From Corynespora cassiicola (taxonomy: Eukaryota > Ascomycota > Dothideomycetes > Pleosporales > Corynesporascaceae): a stretch of DNA of 64,000 bases. Both the position numbers and the translations under genes were made by a program. Positions within the stretch are counted from its first letter, which is position 1. Every line of letters begins with the position of its first letter. Below, in pieces: positions 1-10,066 of this stretch. The notes below the pieces were generated by a model. That model did no database searches, had not been told where the DNA came from, and was given only the letters and a program-made list of their open reading frames with translations. The DNA is taken from NCBI GenBank assembly GCA_022059125.1, contig JAEUWY010000002.1, forward strand, positions 2,294,001 to 2,358,000, read 5' to 3'.

Positions 1-280
1 GGGTAGTGGCTTCTGATGCTAACTCCTGATACCCTTTTGATTAAATATATGCAAACTGCTGGTGATGAATAAGCTCGAAAAATATACGGACGTAGTGGAA
101 TATAACGGCCCGGAATCCCATTAAGCAATGTTTGGCAAGGTGTACTTACAACTAGCTCCGATACTTGTGTCTGTACATAAGCAAACTTTTAGCTTGATCA
201 TTCTATTAATGCCCCACGGATATCATATGCATATTTATACAGCCATTACAATTTTTTCCCCCACTCTCCAACCATTATTT

Positions 281-1886
281 TTACGCCTTGGTCATCAACC
301 CCCAACCCTTATGACACACCCTAGCCCCGACCAACAAGGCCGCACCCCCGATCAACATGCACCCGCCATAGATCCAAATGGCATCGAAGCCGCTGCGATC
401 CAAGATGGCGCCTCCAATGGGCGTCCCAATCAGCAGCCCGACGGCCACGACCGCAAAGCTCTGCCCGAGCCTGGTGCCAATCTTATCCCGCGCATTCAGG
501 CTGAGATGCACGATGATGGTCGGCGGCAGGCTGACAAAGGTGCCGGAGAAGAAGCCGTAGAAGGCGATGAGGACGATGAGTCCGGCCGAGGACGTGGCCG
601 AGATGAAGCAAAAGCACAGCACGCCGGACATGATTGTGCACGGGATGACGACGTTGAAGGGACCGAGGTAGTCAGCCGCCCAGTTGGGCAGGATGCGGCC
701 GAAGACGGAGGTCGAGTTCATGATGGCGAGGAGGTAAAAGGCCATGTCGTCGTTCGTGATGCGGCGCTGCAGGGCGTACACCTGGGAGTAGAAGAAGGGC
801 ATGTACAGGCCCATGAAGCCGACGAAGAAGCCGAGGACGTTGAGGGTGTAGGCCGGGATGCGGAAGGCGGGGAGGTCGAGCAGCGAGCGCGACTTTGCGG
901 GCAGGACGCGCACGCGCATGCAGACGTTGGGGACGAACATGGTGCCCAGGATGATGAAGCCGATTGTGCGCGTCGTCCATGCGAAGCCAATCTGCGGGAG
1001 CAGCTTGTGGAAGACGATGGGGTAGATGACGCCGCCGAGGGAGGACCCGGAGGCGGCGAGGCCAGTCGCGGTGGCGATGCGCGTGGTGAAGTAGGTCGAC
1101 AGGATGGCGACCGAGGGAATAAAGAGGGCGCCCGCGCCAATGCCGATGCAAAAAGCCTGCGCAAGGAGGACCTGCCAATACGTGCGGCAGAGGGAGAGCA
1201 TCATCTGGCCCAGGACCAGCATGAAGGAGCCGCCCAAAAGGAGGGCGCGGAAGTAACCCGCGTCGTAGATGGGACCGGAGATGGCGCCGACGACGAGCAG
1301 GAGGAAGGCCTGGATGCTGCCGATCCAGGAGATTGCCGAGGGGCTCGAGGATGTGAGGAGGTCGGTCTCATAGTAGGCCTGGTAGGATCCAAAGGTGTTG
1401 ATGATGCCCCTGTTTGGTGGTCAGCATTAGCACATTTCTTCATGTGCACGACCCAAGGTCCTGTGTATCGGATCGGCGCGTACAATGGGATTCTAGGGCA
1501 AAAGCAAAGGGGGCGCGGGCGGGAAAAAGAAAGTCGGATGCATACCATGAGTTGAAAAACAAAAAGAAGGCACCCATGACTTGCAGCCATGCCATGAGGC
1601 CTCCATTCGGTATACTTGACGTGTTGTTCACGCTGGGCTGCTTGCTCTTGACGGGCTCCAACGGCTGCTCTCGTGCATCTTCAATCTCATCGTCGTCCTG
1701 CGTCAGCTGCTGCCCCTTCTCTTGCGCCTCCTCATGCCCCGTTGCTGCCACTCCCCGCCCTGTATTCTCAATCGTCTCTCCAGACGACAGTGATGCCGGC
1801 GCGCTCTTCTTCTCATCGTACACGGCTGATGGCGCATCGTCAACCCTCAGCGTGCGACTGTCGTTGTCGTGCCCCGCACGGTCCAT
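281..1886 (-). CDS. MFS transporter, monocarboxylate-transporter-like
   Basis: Plasma- or vacuolar-membrane solute carrier of the major facilitator superfamily, nearest to the fungal MCT (monocarboxylate transporter) group; substrate unknown. Two exons: 1546-1886 and 281-1409, with an intron at 1410-1545 (donor GTATGC, acceptor CAG) that splits a Trp codon; 489 aa, normal for the family. An acidic, Ser-rich cytosolic tail of about 95 residues precedes TM1, which begins at GGLMAWLQVMGAF (residues 95-107). After the splice the frame reads GIINTFGSYQAYYE, the usual MCT sequence after TM1. About eleven further hydrophobic segments follow, including GAGALFIPS and LVVGAISGPIYDAG. The first in-frame ATG of exon 1 is at 1886; the frame is open further upstream but has no ATG there. 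MFS/MCT membership rests on sequence pattern; the substrate is not inferred. Confidence 0.87.
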
Positions 1887-3633
1887 ATCCTCGGCTGATG
1901 GACTGGCGATAGACTCACTCCAGCGCGCGTAGCCAGGCACTCGGCGCAAAGTCGGTGGTCCAGTAAGCAGTGCTCGCAGGGTACGAGGATTTGTAAGAGC
2001 CCGGCCAATGCACAGGCGCCGCCCACTCGGGTTGTGCAGCAGGGAGATTACACTGTGAAGGGGTTGGGCCGACTAGGCGCGGGCAGGTGTAATCCAGGGC
2101 AACGGAAAAGGGACAAGGAGGGCAGGCCAAGCGGCTTGCGAGCGAGGCAAAGCGATGGGATGGGATGGCATTGTCTTAAGGGTGCGGATGGGCGCTCCAT
2201 TATTAATAGAGGACTGGGGACCTCCGTGCCGCCCTTGCTCGCATGCGTTTCTCTTCTCCTCAACAGGAGAAGGCTGTGGCCTCGGACATAATCCAAGAGC
2301 GAGCTCCAGCGAGGCTAGGCCGGGGTGACCTCCTAAACCCACCACTCCCGTTTAGCCCAGGCGATCTGCCGTGGTACCGTGGCCCACTACCGGTAGAGTG
2401 CGCGCCGTTGCCTCGACGTTTCCGTTGGCCTGGCCGTCCTTCAGCCTCATGTTGCCCCTGCCATTGATTCGATGCCTGGCCGTTTGCCTCGACTACGCAT
2501 TGCTTGCCTGCTGCCCGTCCTCTTCCTCCACCGACATGACCAAGCCGACTCGACCAACCACCAGACGCATCGTCCAAAACGCACCAGCCTGCAACCAAGC
2601 CCCTCACCCGGCGCCCTTTGGTCACATTGTTGGCTCGAAACGGGCGCCTCGACCGCTCCACTGAATCTGTCAGCTTTGGCACTGTGCTCCCCAGACCTCG
2701 GCCTTTCTCCAACAGCGAGGAGCACCAGGCAATACAGGAAAAGTGGACACGAGGGGGGCCCAAAAGTAAGCTTTCGACTAAGATCTGCCGGCCAGAGCAC
2801 GCGATTCGGCTGTAGGTGCTCGATAATCCCGCTGTATTTCCGTATGACAACCTGCACAGCCGCTATAATTTCCCTGTAGAGTTGATCAATACTGAGCATT
2901 CAGCTTACAGGTGAGATTGTACACACCCATTGCTTGGAAATGCCCTTGCGCGGTATATCAAAACACGTCTCCGCGGAAAGGCGCGCGAATGATGACACCA
3001 ACATGTCGGTTAGTGAGACGCGGGATGGCCCGCCAAGCCGCAAGGCTGAAGTTTGGCCGCGCCCGGAGACACCATCGGCCATGAGCGCATGTCCGTCTTC
3101 TCCGAATGTATAACAAAAATCAGACCTTCTGGCCATCATATGAGATGCACAATTTTCTTGTTTGGCCTGTCGGGCCCTGCTATCTACGCAATAGCCCATG
3201 AAGAGCTCTTCAATCTCCGAGCCGAGTCACGCAAAAGTCCGAGCCACGTCGCCCTGAAGAACGAATCCAAACATTTTACCCAATCCCTATATTCCGCTCG
3301 GTGACGGATCTGGTAATCATAAGAAAGGAAAACGCCCCTGGTGACTGATATACAAAGTAAAATCCAAGTTCTCGTGCCGTCATTGCTTTAGTGCTGCTCG
3401 TATAGTCGTCTCATACTTTTTGCTGCCCGTCCATGCGGATGGGCCGCGCGTCGAAAAATCCTGGGGGAAACGCCTGAATAAAACGCCCGTGGCTCGCTAT
3501 GCTATACAACCGTCAAGAAATGTCCTACCTGGCCCATGAGAGCCGCCTGCCCGATGTCAAATGCTGAGATAGCCAATCCCTCCCACGATTTCTGCAAAAA
3601 TTTCAAACTGCTTTCATGTACTCTCAAAGGCCT
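1887..3633. other. intergenic, no gene seen
   Basis: 1.75 kb between the MFS gene start and the 3' end of the BTB gene. Several open frames of 100-200 codons exist on both strands, but they are low-complexity, mutually overlapping and carry no recognisable domain. GC content is balanced and no RIP signature is visible. The first part probably holds the MFS promoter. Confidence 0.6.
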
Positions 3634-5787
3634 CTAAGTTGAGTGATCCCCAAGAGGCCTGTCCACCAGCTTGAAACCGGATGGGTGGACAGAGGATGGC
3701 TCCATGTGCTCTTCTCGGTAGAGATTCTCTACAAGAGCACGTGGCGCCATGCCATCATGCGGATGCCTGGTCTGGCTTTTGAGAGACTTTTGGCGGCGGG
3801 CCTCGCGCTCCTCGATGAGGTCCCGCATCACGGTTGCGGCTCCAGTCCATCCAATCTGGTTGGCAGTGGCGTGATGGTTGAAGAGACGCTCAACAACGGA
3901 AAGCGGGAGGGATAGAAGGACACTGGACAGACATTGGGCTACCGGGTTGGGCTTGACTTCGTCCTCGGGAGGGGCATCGCCAAATCGAATCTTGCTTAGT
4001 CGAGGGTTGTGCGTAGGAGGTCGTGACTCTACAACGCTGGGCAAGCGCGGTGTCTGGTGCAATTCGGGTGCAATCTTGTGTAGACTGAAGTCGGCAGGAA
4101 AGTTGAAAGCCATGAAATCAATAACGTCATTGAGGAACGCTGCCTCGAAACTATCAGAGTGGTTGCGGTCCAAGCCATTGGCAGTTTTTGTAAGCGATGA
4201 GTTGTTGTTCTCGAGAGCGAAATAGATGGCCTGATCAATCGTGTCCCATCGGAGGAGGGCTTTGGCAACTTCCAATCCACGAGCTTGCATGATGGGAATC
4301 TGAAGAGCCCTGCCCGCAGCAGCATAGCTGATGGCCTGGCTCATGCGGGTTCGGGCGTCCTCACGAACGGAATCGGACTCTGTCTCATGGCCAAAAGGCC
4401 CCAGTCCGTAAAGGAAAGGCTGGATGGGCAGCAGCGGGGCACCGTAGAGCAGCTTGATGGCCTCATTGAGAGACTCTGGTGTCACAAATTTGTCGAGAAT
4501 CGAGACATCGGCTAGGCGGCGGTGATCTTTGGATCGAAAGTTGGGGGGATGGCTTCGGCGCATAGCTTCAGCGATGACTGGGCTCCGAGCTACGACTATT
4601 CCATGGGCCGGAACCGAGAGCATTAAGCCTTCACCACCGCGGATGTGCAAGACAAAGTCGGCAAACTCCGGATTGCCAAACTGAGAAGACAGATAAGAGG
4701 CGAGCTCGAATGGAGACTGCTCCAGTTTCTCGATGTTGGGCATGGAGTTGCCGTTTTGATAGGCCATTGCGCGTGGGTCTTCTTCAAAATCAGAGTTAGG
4801 CTTGCTGGGTGACTGCGAATGAGACCTGGTGTTACCATTCAAGCCAACAGGACCCCCGCGAGGGGAGAAGGGGGCTTGGAAAGGAGCCTGGAAAGGACCT
4901 GGGCCAGCCGGGAAGGTTGGCGGGTAGTCGGGGCCGGCTGGGTACATGGCATCTGGCGGGGCCATGGAATACGTGGGGAGCATCCATGGGGCGGCGGTCT
5001 CGGAGGGGTGGTGAGAGTGGCTGGGGAAGTAGGGAGGGGCGAACTGCGGGGGTGCAAAGCCGGGCGGTGGACGCGTGTGAGCCAACTGCGGGGCAGCAGC
5101 CTCAGGGTCCAGCTCGTGGGGGGTTGAGGGCACGGCGGGCGAGTCTTGAGAAGCGCCGCCGAAGACTATGCCTTCTACACTCGACTGCTGCATATGCGAG
5201 GGGGGTCGGAAGGGCGCCTCGTGGCCTTCAAAGGGCGTGCGCGAGGCGGGTTTTTCCGAGGGGTAGAATGGGGGCGGCAGCTCGGCGGGAATGTTGGGCG
5301 TGGACTGGCGGCGATTGACCGCGGGCCTAGAGGTGGCTGCAAGTTCCCATATCAGAAGACGTTCGCGGAGGGAGAGAGAATTAGTATAGAAGCTGGACAG
5401 ACCTCGAGGCTGGGCAGGATCGTCTGCTGGTGTTGGTGCAGCTGCGCCCGCCGGCGGCTTTGGCGGCGGCTCAATCTCTGAGCTACCATCGCCGTGGCCA
5501 GCGCCTGGGTCGCCTGCCGCGCGCGAGTCGGGCGTGGGCGGACCTCCGTTGAGCTGCTCGCCAGGCGTATCGACGACGGGCTTTGGCTGGGGCTCGGGGG
5601 CTGGCTTTGGCTGAGTCACCGTCTCGGTGGTGGACTCGACGGGCGTGATGGGCCTCGCAGCAGGCGGCGCGCGCGAGAGAGCGAGAGGCACGGCGGGCAC
5701 GATGCGACTGGGCGCACGGCGAGGCTGGCGCTGCGCAGAGGCAGAGGCAGCAGCGGCGGCAGCGGTATCGGCGCGACGAGGTGCCAT
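3634..5787 (-). CDS. BTB/POZ-domain protein with long disordered Pro-rich N-terminus
   Basis: Single-exon gene, 717 aa. Residues 1 to about 360 are Ala/Pro/Ser-rich and probably disordered (many PP, PAPAP and PSP motifs). A BTB/POZ-like fold begins near residue 370 (PEFADFVLHIRGGEG, then VPAHGIVVARSPVIAEAM), the segment where the BTB core gives its strand-helix signature. A helical region with a BACK-like look follows (SYAAAGRALQIPIMQARGLEVA at about 490-540), then a long C-terminal helical part. BTB proteins act as dimeric adaptors, for example in cullin-3 ligases or chromatin, but this fungal subfamily has no known role. The start chosen is the ATG at 5787, followed by APRRADTAAAA; the frame is open another 51 codons upstream but without ATG. 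It is divergent from the next gene across 1 kb. Confidence 0.8.
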   Translation of the reverse strand: MAPRRADTAAAAAASASAQRQPRRAPSRIVPAVPLALSRAPPAARPITPVESTTETVTQPKPAPEPQPKPVVDTPGEQLNGGPPTPDSRAAGDPGAGHGDGSSEIEPPPKPPAGAAAPTPADDPAQPRGLSSFYTNSLSLRERLLIWELAATSRPAVNRRQSTPNIPAELPPPFYPSEKPASRTPFEGHEAPFRPPSHMQQSSVEGIVFGGASQDSPAVPSTPHELDPEAAAPQLAHTRPPPGFAPPQFAPPYFPSHSHHPSETAAPWMLPTYSMAPPDAMYPAGPDYPPTFPAGPGPFQAPFQAPFSPRGGPVGLNGNTRSHSQSPSKPNSDFEEDPRAMAYQNGNSMPNIEKLEQSPFELASYLSSQFGNPEFADFVLHIRGGEGLMLSVPAHGIVVARSPVIAEAMRRSHPPNFRSKDHRRLADVSILDKFVTPESLNEAIKLLYGAPLLPIQPFLYGLGPFGHETESDSVREDARTRMSQAISYAAAGRALQIPIMQARGLEVAKALLRWDTIDQAIYFALENNNSSLTKTANGLDRNHSDSFEAAFLNDVIDFMAFNFPADFSLHKIAPELHQTPRLPSVVESRPPTHNPRLSKIRFGDAPPEDEVKPNPVAQCLSSVLLSLPLSVVERLFNHHATANQIGWTGAATVMRDLIEEREARRQKSLKSQTRHPHDGMAPRALVENLYREEHMEPSSVHPSGFKLVDRPLGDHST

Positions 5788-6796
5788 GGTGGAGGGCGGA
5801 GCGGGTGCGGAAGCGCGGGCGGGAGGTGAGAAAATTGAGAGTGGGTGGGCGCGGGGGACAGCAGCGGCTCCAAGATAATTGCGGCCGGCGACGAGTTTGC
5901 CAATTATCCTGGAGCGCCCTGGGGTGGGGTGAGGGAGCAAAGAGGACTGAGGAGCGCGACGTGGGCTGGCGGCGGTGGTGTTTGCGGTGGTGCCGTCGGA
6001 GGCTCCAAGTGGGGAGAAATTGACGCCTTGGCTGAGTCTGCCTGTGCGTGAACGTCATCGCCCTAACCCAATTCTGACCTCCACCCACGGCCACCCGCCC
6101 GCCCTCCCACCGCACACGCTGCCACCGCCCCGTCTTTTGCGCCAGAAACACTAGAAGCACTACCCGGGAGTCACGATGGTCTCTTTTCGTCACTGACCGC
6201 TGCGGCTTGGTTGGCCCAGCAGCCCGCTCTCGTGAGACGCCATAGGGCTGAAGCTCGTAGCTACACTGGCTACGCTACTAATTAGCACGCCGTCGGAACT
6301 CCAGACATCTTGTCATTCGCACTCACAGCATGATATAGCACTGGGTAGCGCAATAACAGCAATTCCATCGTCGACCGCTTCACCATGCCAACCGTGCATA
6401 CTTTGTCACAGATAGATGACTGCGCCTGGGTGGCCGAGTATCTCCCGATATTGACCAACATCCATGTCTGCAGTGCCATCACAGGGCTAGTCTACCCAGG
6501 TAGTCATGGTCGCCTCGTGCCCGGGTGACTCGCGCGCAAATCTGTCGACACAGCTCTTACTCGCCGCTCGCATCACAAGTCCCACACGTCACTTCCACAA
6601 TTGCACACTCTACATGATTCTTTCCGCTCGACGCATTCGTAAACACTCAGCGCCAGGCACGCTCTTCATGCACATCTTCCCTCCATGGCTCCCCACATTC
6701 CTCGTCGATTCTCTCCCACCACGCCGACCATACCCTTGAAGCCTCTGCATCCCTATACCCTAAGGTGTACCTCTTCGGAATCTTAGACAGACGACG
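5788..6796. promoter_or_regulatory. shared 1-kb intergenic region between divergent genes
   Basis: The BTB gene (-) and the unknown gene (+) point away from each other, so both promoters must lie here. I see no gene: open frames are short and compositionally biased. No specific motif is claimed. Confidence 0.45.
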
Positions 6797-9118
6797 ATGG
6801 TTCACGGACCACAGCTACGTCAAGTTTCTCACGACAGCTCCCTCAGGCACAGAATCCATACAGCACGCTCATTCAGGGACATTCGCCTGCGCAACCCGTC
6901 CTCCGGCTCCCACATTCGGGACACGCAGCCCCAGAAACGAGAGTTTGGTCATAGGTGTGAGTTTATCTCGGTACTTCTTGAACCCATTCTCATTTCTCTA
7001 GCAAACCGCTTCAGCCTCCGAGCCGAGCTGGACCAAACGGCAAGCCAGACAAAGTGGGCCTTTGACTTGATCCAGGGCTCTCATACGGGCATCAGACGGC
7101 GTGGGAAGCGCGGCGGAAAGACACGCAAGGTCAGGGTTAGCGGCCGGAACGCTCAAGAAGGGCGCAAAAGTGAGAGCCTGGGTGAATCGTGCAATCAGAT
7201 TGCAACACTGCATCTGGACGAGGACCTGGAGATTGGGGCCCGCCAACCAGAGTACATTCTTCCCAAGAGCGACTTCACGTTTGTTGCAGATTCTGTTGGG
7301 TCGTCGTGGAAACCACAGCTCCGGCCCAATTCCGAGTCACTTGCCTTGACATCGTTCGGCCAGCCAACCTCCCGGGCATCACTGCTCGAGCCGAGGAGCA
7401 CGTCGACTCAAACTGATCTGCCTCCTCCGCCTTCCTATGTTGAATTGATAGATATGAAGGATAGACGGCCGAGCTATCCAAGTAACGAGTCTCGATTTTT
7501 TCCATTGTCAGCCTTTCTCAATTCGCCAAGCTCAACAGACGTCCGTCAACCGAAGACGGGAGCCCAACAATCCGGCACCAAGCCACCAGATAAAAGACGA
7601 GGCAGGGCCACTTCACCTAGCCATGCGCAGGCGTCTGTCGCATGCAAAGGGGAACAGGATCTGGCATCCGAAAAGCCAGTCCCATCTCCCCTGACCATCT
7701 CCCTGGGGGAGTCCGACACCCCTGGGGCTCGATCCGCTGCTGCCCCTCGAGGTGGTCACTCACACCAGAGAGGGAACCCTCCTCTACGAGAACTTCTTCT
7801 CACCCTGGAGCGAGACTCTGCTGGTAGCCCGATGGCGCCCTTGCCCATCACACCGCCCTTGGCGGCGGCTCCCACCATCTCATCTCTATCGACCGCCCCA
7901 TCGATACTCTCGACGGAGCCCTTGGCAGCATCTGAGAAGATTACGCTTCCATCGCTATCCCCTCGCCCTGCGATCTTTCCTCAGCCAGGTTTTGGTATTG
8001 CGGCTGCTAAACCGTCACCAGACGCACTGATCACCGCCCCGGTCACGTCGCCCTACACCCTCATCCCAGCACCTCCAAGGAAGGCTCCGGCTATACAGAA
8101 GCAATGTGTCAGAAACCACTTGAACAAATTCGTCGTTCCTCACCCAACATCAAGGAAACCTGTCTCCTTCTCAGACCCTTTCGCAATGTCCGCAGAAGTC
8201 CAATCTACAATCGACGAGTTCATGGCCATGGGTCACGCAAAGGATTGCTGGTGTAGCGCCAAACGATCAAAGTCCCTCCCTACAACCAAACCACAAACCT
8301 GCAAGTTCAGCGCTCCAGACTCGAACACTACAGTCATTGGATACGAGGGCGGCCCAGCATCTGGACCCCGCGCGAAATGTAGCATACTCGACGCCACGTT
8401 CCTAGGGATGAATAGAAGCACGGCTCCCACCAACCCGCTCCCCCCGCCCCCGAAAGGCGTCCCTCCTCGCACCCAAGCGCCCCTCTCACCGCCGTCTGTC
8501 ATGGACTTGGAGATGAAGATGGACATGCCCCCGCCGTACGCGCTCCACACCTCGGACCCGGGCATCCACACCCCAGTCGCACTCACGCGCTCCGCCTTTT
8601 CGTCGACCCCTTCCCTGTCTTCGTACGAGGACTTGGGCGTCGGTTCACCCAGCGCTGAGGATGCGGCTAGCAAGGGTAGTGATGCGGAGTGGGAAGATGT
8701 TGAGACTGAGGCGGAGGCGGAGAAAGACGGTTTTGTCGACTGCGCACTGGCTCTTTCTCCGCTCCGCCGTTACGCTTCTTTGGCCTCGGAGGGAGGGGTG
8801 GAGTGTGCTACTCCGAACGAGCACCGCGCCAAGGATGAGGATGAGAGTGCGTGTCCGGATATGGACTGGGCGCTCGTATCTCCTCCCACGCCGTCGTCGC
8901 CCGTGACGCCAGTTCGCGGGCCTTTGCCCACGTCTGCTCCAGAAGGGGATGAAAGGTTGGGAGAGGGTGGGACGCGGTATCCCACGCCCCCACACACGCC
9001 TACCGCAAGCCGGACGTTCGACGGTGATGCTGCAGGAAATAAGCTAGACGGAAAGGTGGAGCAGGACCTGGAGCCGAAGCGGAGGGTGGGCGTGTGGATG
9101 AATGGGGTGTTGTTGTGA
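6797..9118 (+). CDS. unknown Ser/Pro-rich, probably disordered protein
   Basis: Open frame of 773 codons from an ATG in good context. I do not recognise a domain. The protein is basic near the N-terminus (RRRGKRGGKTRKVRVSGR), then rich in Ser, Pro and Thr, with polyproline runs (LPPPPSYVE, NPLPPPPKGVPP) and SP/TP sites in a long acidic C-terminal part, as in scaffold or signalling proteins. The best-ordered segment is about residues 430-520 (QKQCVRNHLNKFVVPHP, STIDEFMAMGHAKDCWCS), with several Cys. A possible 45-bp intron lies at 6957-7001 (GTGAGT donor, CTAG acceptor); splicing it keeps frame and removes 15 hydrophobic codons that look foreign to the protein. With the intron the product is 758 aa. 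The N-terminus is the least certain part; an internal start near residue 219 is possible. Confidence 0.6.
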   Translation: MVHGPQLRQVSHDSSLRHRIHTARSFRDIRLRNPSSGSHIRDTQPQKREFGHRCEFISVLLEPILISLANRFSLRAELDQTASQTKWAFDLIQGSHTGIRRRGKRGGKTRKVRVSGRNAQEGRKSESLGESCNQIATLHLDEDLEIGARQPEYILPKSDFTFVADSVGSSWKPQLRPNSESLALTSFGQPTSRASLLEPRSTSTQTDLPPPPSYVELIDMKDRRPSYPSNESRFFPLSAFLNSPSSTDVRQPKTGAQQSGTKPPDKRRGRATSPSHAQASVACKGEQDLASEKPVPSPLTISLGESDTPGARSAAAPRGGHSHQRGNPPLRELLLTLERDSAGSPMAPLPITPPLAAAPTISSLSTAPSILSTEPLAASEKITLPSLSPRPAIFPQPGFGIAAAKPSPDALITAPVTSPYTLIPAPPRKAPAIQKQCVRNHLNKFVVPHPTSRKPVSFSDPFAMSAEVQSTIDEFMAMGHAKDCWCSAKRSKSLPTTKPQTCKFSAPDSNTTVIGYEGGPASGPRAKCSILDATFLGMNRSTAPTNPLPPPPKGVPPRTQAPLSPPSVMDLEMKMDMPPPYALHTSDPGIHTPVALTRSAFSSTPSLSSYEDLGVGSPSAEDAASKGSDAEWEDVETEAEAEKDGFVDCALALSPLRRYASLASEGGVECATPNEHRAKDEDESACPDMDWALVSPPTPSSPVTPVRGPLPTSAPEGDERLGEGGTRYPTPPHTPTASRTFDGDAAGNKLDGKVEQDLEPKRRVGVWMNGVLL

Positions 9119-10066
9119 GGATCTGATTTGCACAGCCGAGTGGCCTTGTGAGGGAAGCGTGGGCTTTTGCTGTGGGTGGACTCGATATGGCTTGTACACT
9201 GTGACATGGTGTGTGCAGGTGTTGGATGGATTATCTTGTATACGACGACGGTGGCTGTGGGATCGATCCTATCTGCCGGCTGAAGAGCGGCGTGAGGTCT
9301 TTGTGTGGCAAGCTGGACTGGACTGCATCAAAGGTGCCGAATTGGTGATGTGCCTACCTACCTACCTAGCTGACTAGTCAAATAATCAATGTGCTTTTCC
9401 AGACTGAACTCGTACCCATTCAACTCGTGAAGCATGTGCAGATGCAAAACAAAATGTAGAAGAAGAAAGCCAGCGAAGTCGTTCCAATTATGCATAAACG
9501 TGGGAAGCTCCAGTCCAACCGGACCCTATAAAGAGGTACACGTACATACAACCAGCCAGTCAACCATGACCATATATTTGTACAAGGTGCCGAGGCCCAT
9601 GCCATGAGGGTGAAAAAGAAAGAGGACCAGGACTCCGATTTGTTCACACCCAGTCAATCCAATCCAAGCCAATCCAGTCGTTGCAACCCCCTCGTGTCAT
9701 CCGTCATTCAATCATGTACGTGGGACTAGGCGGACAATGAGTATGTCCACAATCATCAGTCCATCCATCAGTCCGTTCGTTCAATCCGATCCGATCTGAT
9801 CCGATCCAATACACCAAATCCAATCCCATCCCATCCGTCTTCCCTACCCTATCCAGATTCGGAACGAAGTGAAGAAAAACGTGAGACAGACAGGCAGATA
9901 TGCAATGAACGCCCACTGACGACTATGACAAGACCTCAGGTGCGTGCGCGACGCCGCCAAAACTCCAGCTGAGAACCAAACGCCCTGCCGCACAAAATAA
10001 CCACAAGCATCAACACACCTTCCAGTTACTTCCACTCGTCGCCCGTTTGCCGACGGGCCAGGCACT
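9119..10066. other. intergenic between convergent gene ends, with low-complexity tract
   Basis: Two genes end towards each other here (9118 + and 10067 -), so this is terminator/3'UTR space. No gene recognised. Confidence 0.5.
9656..9840. repeat. CCAAT / GATCC-like degenerate microsatellite
   Basis: Runs of near-repeats of CCAAT, ATCCA and GATCC (for example around 9786-9835). Degenerate 5-bp periodicity; no coding sense. Confidence 0.6.

Noticed and set aside
128..1555. 475-codon open frame on the plus strand
   Set aside because: It is antisense to the MFS transporter, rich in Glu/Asp/Gly/Arg as expected from the complement of a GC-rich coding strand, with no domain.
2260..2899. Two overlapping minus-strand frames of 150-196 codons between the MFS and BTB genes
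   Set aside because: Low-complexity Gly/Arg/Ser text, no domain, overlapping plus-strand frames of equal quality.
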